From Candidatus Kerfeldbacteria bacterium (GTDB taxonomy: Bacteria; Patescibacteriota; Patescibacteriia; UBA9570), in assembly GCA_016182495.1 (NCBI GenBank), contig JACPGK010000020.1, forward strand, positions 1 to 62,218: a DNA stretch of 62,218 bases, written 5' to 3'. The notes beneath the pieces are model-generated. The model ran no database searches. It saw only the letters and a list, made by a program, of their open reading frames with translations, and was not told the DNA's origin. This document shows positions 11,951 to 21,951 of this stretch, piece after piece. Within the stretch, counting starts at the first letter, position 1. Each line of letters begins with the position of its first letter. The translations under genes were made by a program, and so were the position numbers.

Positions 11951-12034
11951 ATGAATAATTCGCACTCATTTAACTGGTACTGGTTTTATAAGCCGCTCCG
12001 ACAGGTGCTAGGGTTATTATTGTCCACACGCTAA
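11951..12034 (+). CDS. Aromatic operon leader peptide MNNSHSFNWYWFYKPLRQVLGLLLSTR
   Basis: 27-codon ORF with F-N-W-Y-W-F-Y run, 11 nt after -10, followed by attenuator hairpin and aromatic operon; absent from the ORF track. Confidence 0.88.
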   Translation: MNNSHSFNWYWFYKPLRQVLGLLLSTR

Positions 12035-12060
12035 ATCGCATTCATTCCAGTGCAATTACC

Positions 12061-12097
12061 CAGACCTTTCGGAGCTTTTCCGGAAGGTCTGTTTGTA
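12061..12097 (+). terminator. Attenuator terminator upstream of aroF
   Basis: CAGACCTTTCGG (12061-12072)/CCGGAAGGTCTG (12080-12091), 12 bp with one G-U, then TTTGTAT (weak U-tract). Confidence 0.7.
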
Positions 12098-12124
12098 TAG
12101 GCCTGGTATATTAATCACAATTTT

Positions 12125-13141
12125 ATGATCATCGTTATGCAAGAAAACTCACCTAAACAAGATGCCCTCAACGTGGTTGAACATGTACGGCAACTCGGCC
12201 TGCAGCCGGTGTTGTTAGAAGGTACCGAGCGCAATGTTATTGCCGTGATTGGTGATGAGCGCATTTTGGATGTGCCAGTGTTGAACGCCATGACCAGCGT
12301 AGAAAAAGTCATGCCAGTGCTAGCCCCGTTTAAACTAGCCTCGCGCGAACATGCCAAAACCAAAACGGTTATCACCGTTGCCCCTAACGTTAGCATCGGT
12401 GGAACTCGCCTGGCCATTATGGCCGGCAACTGTGCCGTGGAAACCTTGGATGTTTCCTTACGTACCGCTCAAGCTGTACAGCACGCTGGCGCTACCATTC
12501 AACGCGGTGGCGCTTTTAAACCACGCACCTCACCCTATTCATTTCAAGGTTTGGGTGAAGAAGGCCTATTTATTTTACGCGAGGTGAAAAAACAAACTGG
12601 CTTACCGATTATTACCGAAGTGCTCGACCCACGCCAAATTGAATTGGTCGCTGAACACGCTGATATTTTGCAAGTGGGCACACGCAATATGCAGAATTTT
12701 GAATTATTACGTGAGCTGGGTAATTGTGGTAAACCGGTGCTATTAAAACGTGGCATGGCTGCTACCCTTGATGAATTTTTAATGTCAGCTGAATATATTC
12801 TATCGAGTGGTAATCCTAATTTAATTCTGTGTGAGCGCGGTATTCGCACCTATGAAACCGCCACGCGCAATACTCTTGATATTTCTGCCATTCCCGTACT
12901 CAAAGTTAAAACGCACTTACCGGTAATTGTCGATCCATCCCATGCGGCCGGTAAGCGTGCCTATGTGGCTGCGCTCGCTAAAGCCGCCATTGCCGCCGGG
13001 GCGGATGGTTTATTGTTAGATGTGCACCCCGATCCGGCGCGGTCGTTAGTTGATGCCGATCAAGCCTTAAGTTTTGAACAGTTTGATGATTTAATGACAG
13101 ATATCACCTTAATTGCCCAAGCAGTTGATCGAACCATTTAG
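12125..13141 (+). CDS. aroF: 3-deoxy-7-phosphoheptulonate (DAHP) synthase, type I-beta
   Basis: N-terminal ferredoxin-like domain, [33 protein letters not shown]. Confidence 0.95.
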   Translation: MIIVMQENSPKQDALNVVEHVRQLGLQPVLLEGTERNVIAVIGDERILDVPVLNAMTSVEKVMPVLAPFKLASREHAKTKTVITVAPNVSIGGTRLAIMAGNCAVETLDVSLRTAQAVQHAGATIQRGGAFKPRTSPYSFQGLGEEGLFILREVKKQTGLPIITEVLDPRQIELVAEHADILQVGTRNMQNFELLRELGNCGKPVLLKRGMAATLDEFLMSAEYILSSGNPNLILCERGIRTYETATRNTLDISAIPVLKVKTHLPVIVDPSHAAGKRAYVAALAKAAIAAGADGLLLDVHPDPARSLVDADQALSFEQFDDLMTDITLIAQAVDRTI

Positions 13142-13142
13142 T

Positions 13143-14414
13143 ATGTTTTACCGTAAGTTTGTTCAATCGATTGATTATCAACCGGCCAGCACTGCTTTCC
13201 GCGCCTATAGCGAGGCGGTACCTGGCATTTTGTTTGAATCGGTTGATGTGGCGCCGATTTACGGTCGGAAGAATGTATGGTTTGTTGATCCAATTGTTGC
13301 CATTACCGAACAAGCTGGTGCTGTACAGTTCGAATCATTGCATCCGGCTGGCGATATTGTGCGTCAACAACTCACCCAATCCATTCCCACTTTGCGCAGT
13401 ATCTTTGAACAAATTCACACACCTGATCCATACTTTGGCCTGTATGGTCTGTTCAGTTATGATTACGTTCGTCGATTTGAAACTTTACCGGATTTGCATG
13501 CTCGCGGCACCGTGCCAGATTTTCAGTTGTATATTCCGGATGTTATTTTTGTGTATGATCATTTAAAAGAAACGGCCGAAGTGCATTACTATCAACTCAC
13601 CCAGCTCACCTTAGCGGAACGACTGCAACAATTACCTGAGCAAGCCCAGCAATATATGAAAATTGGGGACGTGTTCGAATTAGTACTATCGCGCCGGTTA
13701 ACTGGATCGTTTGCTGGTTCGGCCCTTGGTTTATACGATGCCTATCGCAACGTTAACCCTTCGCCGTATATGTTTTTTATTAGAACACCGCAGCGAACTA
13801 TAGTAGGAGCCTCACCCGAAATGTTTGTGCGAGTTGAAGATGGTGAAGTGATGACGCGTCCAATCTCTGGCACCGCTGCCCGCAGTATGGATCCCATTGC
13901 CGATTATGAACACATGCTTACCTTATTGAATAGTCCAAAAGAAAAAAGTGAACTTGATATGCTTATTGATTTAGCTCGTAATGATGTTGCTCGAGTATGT
14001 CAACCGGGCATTACAGTATCCGATTATCGTTACGTAGAAAAATATTCAAAAGTAATGCACACCATTGCCCAAGTAACTGGTCGGTTAGATACTAGCCAGT
14101 ATTTGGCCTTCGATGCACTGGTGGCCTGTTTGAATGCTGGCACCTTAACGGGTGCTCCTAAAATTAGAGCAATGGAACTGATTGAGCAGCTTGAACCAGA
14201 GCGGCGGGGTTGTTATGGTGGTTGCGTTGGGTATATCACGTTTAATAATGAATTGAATACTGGCATTACCATTCGGTCGGCCGTGATTGAAGATGCTACC
14301 ATCACTATTCAAGCTGGTGCTACTGTGTTGTATGATTCTAATCCAACCGCCGAGTTTACAGAAACCGAACATAAAGCGGCGGCTTTACTGCAGGCTGCCA
14401 CTGCTACCCTATGA
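13143..14414 (+). CDS. trpE: Anthranilate synthase component I
   Basis: RPISGTAARS, ELDMLIDLARNDVARV, GTLTGAPKIRAMELI. Confidence 0.92.
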   Translation: MFYRKFVQSIDYQPASTAFRAYSEAVPGILFESVDVAPIYGRKNVWFVDPIVAITEQAGAVQFESLHPAGDIVRQQLTQSIPTLRSIFEQIHTPDPYFGLYGLFSYDYVRRFETLPDLHARGTVPDFQLYIPDVIFVYDHLKETAEVHYYQLTQLTLAERLQQLPEQAQQYMKIGDVFELVLSRRLTGSFAGSALGLYDAYRNVNPSPYMFFIRTPQRTIVGASPEMFVRVEDGEVMTRPISGTAARSMDPIADYEHMLTLLNSPKEKSELDMLIDLARNDVARVCQPGITVSDYRYVEKYSKVMHTIAQVTGRLDTSQYLAFDALVACLNAGTLTGAPKIRAMELIEQLEPERRGCYGGCVGYITFNNELNTGITIRSAVIEDATITIQAGATVLYDSNPTAEFTETEHKAAALLQAATATL

Positions 14415-14998
14415 AACATGTTGTGATGATTGATAATTTTGATTCTTTCACTTTTAATTTGGTGGATTATTTTAAGCAAGGCGGTGTTCGTATTACTGTG
14501 CAACGCAATACTGCTGCAGTGAGCACGATTAAGCAACTCAAGCCCAACATGATAGTGTATTCTCCTGGGCCGGGTAACCCCAAGCAAGCTGGCAATTTGT
14601 TAAAATATATTGAATTTTTTAGCCAGCAGCTGGTGGTGCCACAATTTGGAGTGTGTTTAGGCTTACAGGCTATGATTGAGGCATTTGGTGGCAGTTTACG
14701 AGTACTGCCGCACCCCATCCACGGTAAAGCCTCATACATTCATCATCAGGGTGAGGGTATATTTCAATCGTTACCCAACCCGTTATTGGCCGGACGTTAC
14801 CATTCCTTAGCGGCTGAACATGTGCCGGCTGATTTTGACGTTACCGCCACGACCCAAGATGATCGTAATGGCGAAGTGGTCATGGCTATTCAACATCGAC
14901 ACCTGCCACTGGTTGGAGTGCAGTTTCATCCTGAATCAGTCTTAACTATGCACCATCAGGCCGGCCTGCATTTAATTCGTAATGTCATTGCTCAATGA
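14411..14998 (+). CDS. trpG: Anthranilate synthase glutamine amidotransferase
   Basis: GVCLGLQAM, VGVQFHPESVLT. Confidence 0.94.
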   Translation: MKHVVMIDNFDSFTFNLVDYFKQGGVRITVQRNTAAVSTIKQLKPNMIVYSPGPGNPKQAGNLLKYIEFFSQQLVVPQFGVCLGLQAMIEAFGGSLRVLPHPIHGKASYIHHQGEGIFQSLPNPLLAGRYHSLAAEHVPADFDVTATTQDDRNGEVVMAIQHRHLPLVGVQFHPESVLTMHHQAGLHLIRNVIAQ

Positions 14999-15010
14999 TG
15001 AACAATTTGT

Positions 15011-15997
15011 ATGAATAACATTATACAACAATTGCAACGTGGTGAAGATTTAACCATTGCTCAAGCCGAGCAGGTGATGGATCAATTAATGGCTGGTCAA
15101 ATTGAGGCCGTACCCATGGCTGCCATTTTAATGGGCCTAGCCACCAAAGGTGAAACCACCGATGAATTGGTCGGCATGTTACACAGTGTGCATAAACATA
15201 TGATCGCCCTAGATTTAGGCCAACCATTATTAGATACCTGTGGCACTGGTGGGGATCATGCCAACACCATTAATCTATCTACCATGGCAGCCTTGGTATG
15301 TGCGGCTCTGGGCGTATCAGTAGCGAAGCACGGCAATCGAGCGGTTAGTTCTCAATCGGGCAGCGCCGATGTACTGGCTGCTTTAGGTGTACCAATTGAT
15401 TTAACTGGCCAAGCTGCCCAGCAGTATTTTAAACAGCATCACTTTGTGTTTTTGTTTGCGCCGTTATATCACCCAGCTTTTAAACAGCTGGCTAGCGTTC
15501 GTAAACAATTGGGTATTCGTACCATTATGAACCTGCTTGGACCATTAGCTAATCCAGCTCGGGCCAGTCACCGCTTGTTAGGAGTAGCTGATTTGGGGCT
15601 AGCTGATATGCTGGGTCAAACCTTAATGGAATTGGGCGTTCAGCATGCCGTGGTAGTGCATAGTGCCGATAATTTAGATGAAGTAAGCATTGCTGCTCCT
15701 ACTACGGTATTTGATTTTACGCAACAGGGTAGCAATCGTTTTCGCATTGAACCCGATACGCCATTCAGGGTAGATGATATGGCCGGTGGCACGGCTAAAC
15801 ACAATGCCGCCGTCATTCGACAGTTAGCCGAAGGTAAAGCTAGCCGAGCAGTTATTACCGCGGTGGCAATGAACGCTGGGTTAGCCTTATATGCGGCCGA
15901 TCAGGCCACTAGTTACGAGGCAGGTAAAACCATGGCTGAACAGTGCTTACGCTCGCATACCTTTGGAGCGTATCTACAAAAACTGACACCACAATGA
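15011..15997 (+). CDS. trpD: Anthranilate phosphoribosyltransferase
   Basis: DTCGTGGDHANTINLSTMAA, KHGNRAVSSQSGSADVLAALG. Confidence 0.97.
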   Translation: MNNIIQQLQRGEDLTIAQAEQVMDQLMAGQIEAVPMAAILMGLATKGETTDELVGMLHSVHKHMIALDLGQPLLDTCGTGGDHANTINLSTMAALVCAALGVSVAKHGNRAVSSQSGSADVLAALGVPIDLTGQAAQQYFKQHHFVFLFAPLYHPAFKQLASVRKQLGIRTIMNLLGPLANPARASHRLLGVADLGLADMLGQTLMELGVQHAVVVHSADNLDEVSIAAPTTVFDFTQQGSNRFRIEPDTPFRVDDMAGGTAKHNAAVIRQLAEGKASRAVITAVAMNAGLALYAADQATSYEAGKTMAEQCLRSHTFGAYLQKLTPQ

Positions 15998-16728
15998 CCA
16001 TCCTTGATACTATTTACCAGTATAAACAGCACGAGCTGGACCAACAATTACAACCGCAGCGCGATTTTGCCGCAGCCTTACGCAGTGCTACCGGCCTAGC
16101 CGTGATTGCCGAATTTAAACAGGCCTCGCCCAGTGCCGGCATGATTCGTACCGGAGCAGTGCTGGCCAATATTGTCACCCAATATTATCAAGGTGGAGCC
16201 CGAGCCTTATCAATTTTAACTGACCAACATTTTTTTCAAGGCCAATTAGATTATATTAATCAAGCCAAACAAGCCGTACCGTTACCGGTGTTGCGCAAAG
16301 ATTTTATTTTTCATCCTTTTCAAGTATACGAAAGTAAATTGGCCGGCGCCGACGCTATTTTATTAATCGCTGCCAAGTTGACAGGGCCACAATTACAACA
16401 GCTGGTAGCGTTAGCCCATAGCCTGGGTTTACAAACCTTGGTTGAAATTCATACCACCACTGAAGTTGATCGAGCCATCGCCTGCCAACCAACCATGTTT
16501 GGAGTAAATGCCCGTAATTTACACACCATGATCATTGATTTGCATACCATCGCCCGGATTGTGCCATTACTGCCGAGCAGTAGTTTGATTGTGTTCGAAT
16601 CAGGTATTACCAGCCGAGCCGATGTAGCGTATGTTCGGCAAGCTGGTGTCAAGGCTATTTTGATTGGCACAACGTTAATGCAGGCCGAGCATCCACAATT
16701 GGCTTTAGAGCAATTGATTGAAGCATAA
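15994..16728 (+). CDS. trpC: Indole-3-glycerol phosphate synthase
   Basis: AEFKQASPSAGMI, LPVLRKDFIFHPFQVYE, GVNARNL. Confidence 0.95.
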   Translation: MTILDTIYQYKQHELDQQLQPQRDFAAALRSATGLAVIAEFKQASPSAGMIRTGAVLANIVTQYYQGGARALSILTDQHFFQGQLDYINQAKQAVPLPVLRKDFIFHPFQVYESKLAGADAILLIAAKLTGPQLQQLVALAHSLGLQTLVEIHTTTEVDRAIACQPTMFGVNARNLHTMIIDLHTIARIVPLLPSSSLIVFESGITSRADVAYVRQAGVKAILIGTTLMQAEHPQLALEQLIEA

Positions 16729-16732
16729 TGCT

Positions 16733-17371
16733 ATGTTGTTATATCCTCTAAAAATTTGTGGAATTACTAACGAAGCCGATGCTTTTTCGGCCGCTCAAGC
16801 TGGTGCCAGTTACTTGGGCTATATTTTAAATGCTCCAACCAGTCCACGCTATATTAGGGTTAATACGGCGGCTGCTATTATTAAGCGGGTGCGTCAAATT
16901 TATCCAGCAGTGAAACACGTTGGAGTATTTGTTGATGCTTCTTCGGCTGTGATGGATCAGGTTATCAGTCAATTACAGCTTGATGTTGTACAATTACACG
17001 GCCAGGAATCATTACAAGATATTGAACAACTGATTGCGCCAGTCATTTGGAAAACTGTTATTGTATCTACTCCGGACGATCTTCAGCAGCTTCATCTTTT
17101 TCAGCGTTCTTTAGCACGTTCAGCTTGCTCGGCGATTTTGTTAGATAGCGGCCAAGGGTCTGGCCAAACTATTGCCTCGACATTATTGGATCAGGTGACT
17201 GATTTTTCTACTATTATTTTAGCCGGCGGCATTACGCCTGATAATGTGACTGAACTGATCCAGCGTTATCATCCAGCTATTATCGATGTGAATAGTGGGG
17301 TAGAAGCTGTTCCTGGCAAAAAGGATATTTTTAAAATAAAACAATTAATCCAACGATTAAATCGTTTATGA
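16733..17371 (+). CDS. trpF: Phosphoribosylanthranilate isomerase
   Basis: LKICGIT, VQLHGQE, LAGGITPDNV. Confidence 0.93.
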   Translation: MLLYPLKICGITNEADAFSAAQAGASYLGYILNAPTSPRYIRVNTAAAIIKRVRQIYPAVKHVGVFVDASSAVMDQVISQLQLDVVQLHGQESLQDIEQLIAPVIWKTVIVSTPDDLQQLHLFQRSLARSACSAILLDSGQGSGQTIASTLLDQVTDFSTIILAGGITPDNVTELIQRYHPAIIDVNSGVEAVPGKKDIFKIKQLIQRLNRL

Positions 17372-18597
17372 AGAGCAGTATGAAAAAACTTTTTTTTAAA
17401 ACTCAATATGAGCCAGATGAGCACGGTCATTTTGGTGAATTTGGTGGCCAGTATGTACCAGAATTATTAATTCCAGCTCTAGAAGAATTAACTCAAGCCT
17501 ATGAACAGGCCAAGGCTGATCCAAGTTTTGTGGCGACTGTTCATGAGGTGTTTAAAAACTATGTTGGCCGACCATCACCGTTGTATTTTGCTGAACGCTT
17601 AACCAAGCAGTTAGGTGGCGCCAAAATTTTTTTAAAGAATGAAGGGCTCAATCATACCGGTGCGCATAAAATTAATCACTGCGTTGGGCAAGCCTTATTA
17701 GCCCAGCGGTTGGGTAAAACTCGTTTGATTGCCGAAACGGGGGCTGGTCAACATGGTGTCGCCACGGCCACGGTGGCCGCCAAGTTTGGTTTGCACTGTA
17801 CCGTGCATATGGGAGCAGTTGATGTACAGCGACAAGCGCCCAATGTATTTTGGATGCAACAGTTAGGCGCCGAAGTACGAGTGGTGCACGACGGTAGCCA
17901 AACTTTAAAAGATGCTGTCACCAGTGCCTTACAAGATTGGATGACCGACCCGATTGGTAGTTACTATTTACTTGGTTCAGCCCTGGGACCACATCCGTAT
18001 CCGGTAATGGTGCGGGATTTTCAAAGTATTATCGGTATCGAAGTGGCTGAACAATTTCAAGCCTATGAAGGCCAGGGATCCGTACCAGATTATTTGGTGG
18101 CGTGTGTTGGTGGTGGCAGCAATGCCATTGGTTTATTCAACGCTTTTTTGGATGATAAACAGGTGAAATTAATTGGCGTAGAAGCTGGTGGCCGTAACCC
18201 AAACCAAGTTGGCGAACATGCCACTCGGCTAGGGCGGCAACCCCAGGTAGGTGTGATTGAAGGCTATAAATCATTTTTTTTGCAAGATGACGATGGTAAT
18301 TTGCAACCAACCCACAGTGTGTCAGCTGGGTTAGATTATCCCGGCATTGGGCCAGAGCATGCCTATTTATATCAACAAGGTCGAGCCCAGTATGTAGCCG
18401 TGACTGATGTTCAAGCTGTGCAAGCCTTTCGGGCATTGGCCAACACCGAAGGTATTGTACCGGCTTTGGAATCGGCTCATGCGGTGGCCTATGCTATACA
18501 GTTAGCCCCCACCTTGCCACCGAAAAAAACCATCGTGGTGAATATTTCCGGGCGAGGGGATAAGGATTATTTTATTTTGCGGGAATTGATTCATTAA
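17368..18597 (+). CDS. trpB: Tryptophan synthase beta chain
   Basis: FGEFGGQYVPE, LNHTGAHKIN, CVGGGSNAIG. Confidence 0.97.
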   Translation: MKSSMKKLFFKTQYEPDEHGHFGEFGGQYVPELLIPALEELTQAYEQAKADPSFVATVHEVFKNYVGRPSPLYFAERLTKQLGGAKIFLKNEGLNHTGAHKINHCVGQALLAQRLGKTRLIAETGAGQHGVATATVAAKFGLHCTVHMGAVDVQRQAPNVFWMQQLGAEVRVVHDGSQTLKDAVTSALQDWMTDPIGSYYLLGSALGPHPYPVMVRDFQSIIGIEVAEQFQAYEGQGSVPDYLVACVGGGSNAIGLFNAFLDDKQVKLIGVEAGGRNPNQVGEHATRLGRQPQVGVIEGYKSFFLQDDDGNLQPTHSVSAGLDYPGIGPEHAYLYQQGRAQYVAVTDVQAVQAFRALANTEGIVPALESAHAVAYAIQLAPTLPPKKTIVVNISGRGDKDYFILRELIH

Positions 18598-18600
18598 ATT

Positions 18601-19374
18601 ATGTCCCGCACCATTTCCGAACAACTTACCATCATCAAACAACAGCACCGCCTTGGTGTAATGACGCACGTGGTGATGGGCTACCCATCGCTGCATGAAA
18701 CCAAACAACGCGTACTAGCGATGGCGGCGGCTGGCGTTGATAGTATTGAATTACAAATTCCATTCTCGGATCCGTTAGCCGATGGCCCAGCCATTACTAA
18801 GGCTAATCAGCAAGCTTTAGCCGCCGGTGTTACTGTACAGCAGTGTTTACAGCTGGCTGAACAACTCACCAGAGCAGTTGATATCCCTTTACAATGTATT
18901 GGGTACTATAATACGATCCATCATTTTGGCGTACAACAATTTGTGCAGGCTAGCCAAGCAGCTGGTATTCAAGGATTCACCATTCCTGATATGCCACTCA
19001 CTGAAGAGCCCTATGAACATTTTTATGCTTTGGCCGCCCAAGCTAACCTGCCAGTAATTCAACTGATTTCACCAGCTACTCCTATTGAACGTTTACGCTT
19101 GATCAATCAGCACGCCCAGGCCATGGTGTACTGTGTCAGTCGCTTTGGTGTCACCGGCGCTCACACCACCTTACCAGATCATCTCATCACCTACCTACGC
19201 ACGGTTCGGCAATATGTTACACTACCATTAGCGGTTGGCTTTGGTATTTCAACGCCCAAACATATTCGCGCTCTGCATGGGCTAGCCGATGTGGCCGTGA
19301 TTGGCAGTGCGTTATTGAATGTGTCACTCGAAAATTTAACACAACAATTAACTAACTTATGCGCCGAACGGTAA
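18601..19374 (+). CDS. trpA: Tryptophan synthase alpha chain
   Basis: IELQIPFSDPLADGPAI. Confidence 0.95.
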   Translation: MSRTISEQLTIIKQQHRLGVMTHVVMGYPSLHETKQRVLAMAAAGVDSIELQIPFSDPLADGPAITKANQQALAAGVTVQQCLQLAEQLTRAVDIPLQCIGYYNTIHHFGVQQFVQASQAAGIQGFTIPDMPLTEEPYEHFYALAAQANLPVIQLISPATPIERLRLINQHAQAMVYCVSRFGVTGAHTTLPDHLITYLRTVRQYVTLPLAVGFGISTPKHIRALHGLADVAVIGSALLNVSLENLTQQLTNLCAER

Positions 19375-20375
19375 CAACCAACCAGCAAAGTTATCCAGTA
19401 ATTATTCAAACCGGCAGCAGCGAACGGTTCAATTTTTCCACACCAGCGGTGGTCGTGTGTGATCGTCAGGTGCAACGGTCGTATCCTAAACTATTGCCGC
19501 AATATCGCCGTGTTATATTGCCAGATGGCGAGGCCAACAAACGTTTACGTACCATTGAGTGGTTGTGCTTGCGGCTACTCAAATTAGGCTGTGATCGTTC
19601 AACTAGTCTGATCGGTATTGGTGGCGGGGTGGTAGGTGATATGGTTGGTTTTACTGCCGCTGTGTTTATGCGCGGGGTGCCGTATTATCACGTACCAACG
19701 ACCTTGTTAGCCATGGTTGATTCTAGTATTGGCGGCAAAACAGGTGTTGACCTTAGCCTTGGTAAAAATTTGATTGGTACTACCTATCAACCAATGGCCG
19801 TAATTAGTGACCCACGGTTTTTATTAACCTTATCGGCTGAACAATTTAGTAATGGCCTAGCCGAGGTGATTAAGCATGCTGTGCTGGAACCAAGCCTGCT
19901 TAGCTGGATCGAACAACACCGTAGTCAAATTCAGCGGCGACACCTGCCAACCTTACAACAGCTGATTAGTCGTAATGTTGAAATTAAAGCCGCTATTGTG
20001 GCGGCCGATGAGCACGAAACTTTACAACGGATGCTATTGAATTTGGGCCATACCTTTGGTCATGCCTTCGAAAAATTAAGTCGCTATACCATACCGCATG
20101 GCCAAGCGGTGGCGATTGGTTTAATGTATGCCATGAGCTACACTGCTATGCCGCAGCATCAGCGGGTGGCCAAATTATTACAGCAGTTCGATTTGCCAAT
20201 TCGTTTGCCCCGGCCGTATTCTCCCCGGGCCATTGTACAGGCGATGCACCATGATAAAAAACATCGCGGTAACTATATTACTCTGGTTGTGCCATTACAG
20301 CTTGGTCATGTGCGCATTGATCAAACGGTCACACCAGCTCACTTGCTACGCTTTTTGCAGCACTACCATGGCTAA
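19359..20375 (+). CDS. aroB: 3-dehydroquinate synthase
   Basis: GIGGGVVGDMVGFTAAVFMRGVPYYHVPTTLLAMVDSSIGGKTG. Confidence 0.96.
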   Translation: MRRTVTTNQQSYPVIIQTGSSERFNFSTPAVVVCDRQVQRSYPKLLPQYRRVILPDGEANKRLRTIEWLCLRLLKLGCDRSTSLIGIGGGVVGDMVGFTAAVFMRGVPYYHVPTTLLAMVDSSIGGKTGVDLSLGKNLIGTTYQPMAVISDPRFLLTLSAEQFSNGLAEVIKHAVLEPSLLSWIEQHRSQIQRRHLPTLQQLISRNVEIKAAIVAADEHETLQRMLLNLGHTFGHAFEKLSRYTIPHGQAVAIGLMYAMSYTAMPQHQRVAKLLQQFDLPIRLPRPYSPRAIVQAMHHDKKHRGNYITLVVPLQLGHVRIDQTVTPAHLLRFLQHYHG

Positions 20376-21951
20376 GCCAATTAAATACACTGTTACGGTA
20401 CCTGGTTCAAAATCATTTATGAATCGGGCTTTAATTTGTGCCGCCCTAGCCAAGGGTCAATCAACGTTATTGAATCCCGTGTATTGTGATGATACCAATT
20501 ACATGATTAAAGCCTTGCGGGCTTTAGGCGTGCACATTAATACCACGGCTCGGCAGGTGACAATTCGCGGCCTGAACGGAAAATTCAAACTACCCAAACC
20601 GGGGCGTGGTACACGGCGAATTTATATAGGCAATGCCGGCACGGTGATACGTTTTTTAACACCACTGCTGCCAGCCGGTACAAGGTTGGTTGGTAATCAG
20701 CGTATGCAGCAACGCCCGTTGCAGGAATTAATTGAGGCAGTGGCACAGATCAAACACGACAATCACATAACTATTACTGGTACAGTCAGCAGTCAATTTA
20801 TTTCGGCGCTTTTATTAGTTGCACCCACACTGCCACACGGCTTAACGATTATGGTGAAAGGTAAATTGGTATCAGCTCCGTATGTTCAAATGACTTTAGC
20901 CGTGATGCATCAATTTGGCATTAAAGTTACAAGGCGCAATGATCAATTTACAATTTATAAACAAGACTACCAAGCAAACAACTATACCATTGAAGGCGAT
21001 GCCAGCAGCGCCACCTACTGGTGGGCACTGGCCGCCATCACCGGTAGTCATATCACTGTGCCGAATATTCCATTGGATACTCTACAACCTGACGCAAAAT
21101 TTAAACAGTTATTAGAAAAAATGGGTTGCACAGTGAAGGCTAATACGGTGATTGGTCCATGGAATAAAGCACTCAAACCGATGACAGTGAATATGTCCGA
21201 TTATCCTGATGCGGTTTTAGCTGCGGCCGTAGTGATGACACAAGCCAGCGGTAGAAGCACCATTACCGGGATTGGTCATTTAACTCATAAAGAAACTGAT
21301 CGATTGACATTGTTAAAAAAAAATTTACGGAAATTAAAATCAACACACCCAATTGTCATTGATACTGGTGCTGATCATCGGTTCGCGATGGCGTTCAGTA
21401 TTTTAGGTTTAGCTATTGGTAAGATCACTGTGGATAATAAACAGTGCGTCAAAAAAAGTTATCCAACATTTTGGTCTGATTTTAAAAAGGTTGAACAACA
21501 AGTCAAACGTCAAACCATCGTGCTCACCGGCCTGCGCGGCGTGGGTAAAACCACCTATGGTAAAATATTAGCCAAGCAATTCAAGATGAAATTTGTTGAT
21601 ACGGATACGATGATGGGTAAAAATATTTCCACATTGGTTCAGCAACACGGTTGGAAACAGTTTCGCAATCAGGAACATGTTGTGGTCAAACAAATGTGTA
21701 AGAAAAAAAATGCGATTATCGCAACGGGCGGTGGCACATTAATGTATCCACGTAATTTCACAGTATTAAAAGAGCACTATATTATCTTATTAACGGCACC
21801 ACTGGCTGTGATAAGACAGCGCTTATCAAAACAATCACATCGTCCAGCTTTGCTGAAACGTCAGACTGTTGTGACTGAATTAAATCAGGTTTGGCAACAA
21901 CGCAAAAATAAATACTATCAAATAGCCGACAATATCTATGATAGCCGTTAG
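20368..21951 (+). CDS. aroA-aroK: EPSP synthase - shikimate kinase fusion
   Basis: EPSPS motifs VPGSKSFMNRA, GNAGTVIRFLT, RMQQRP, DASSATY; C-terminal kinase GLRGVGKTTYGK, ATGGGTL; ATG 20368 overlaps aroB stop. Confidence 0.93.
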   Translation: MAKPIKYTVTVPGSKSFMNRALICAALAKGQSTLLNPVYCDDTNYMIKALRALGVHINTTARQVTIRGLNGKFKLPKPGRGTRRIYIGNAGTVIRFLTPLLPAGTRLVGNQRMQQRPLQELIEAVAQIKHDNHITITGTVSSQFISALLLVAPTLPHGLTIMVKGKLVSAPYVQMTLAVMHQFGIKVTRRNDQFTIYKQDYQANNYTIEGDASSATYWWALAAITGSHITVPNIPLDTLQPDAKFKQLLEKMGCTVKANTVIGPWNKALKPMTVNMSDYPDAVLAAAVVMTQASGRSTITGIGHLTHKETDRLTLLKKNLRKLKSTHPIVIDTGADHRFAMAFSILGLAIGKITVDNKQCVKKSYPTFWSDFKKVEQQVKRQTIVLTGLRGVGKTTYGKILAKQFKMKFVDTDTMMGKNISTLVQQHGWKQFRNQEHVVVKQMCKKKNAIIATGGGTLMYPRNFTVLKEHYIILLTAPLAVIRQRLSKQSHRPALLKRQTVVTELNQVWQQRKNKYYQIADNIYDSR

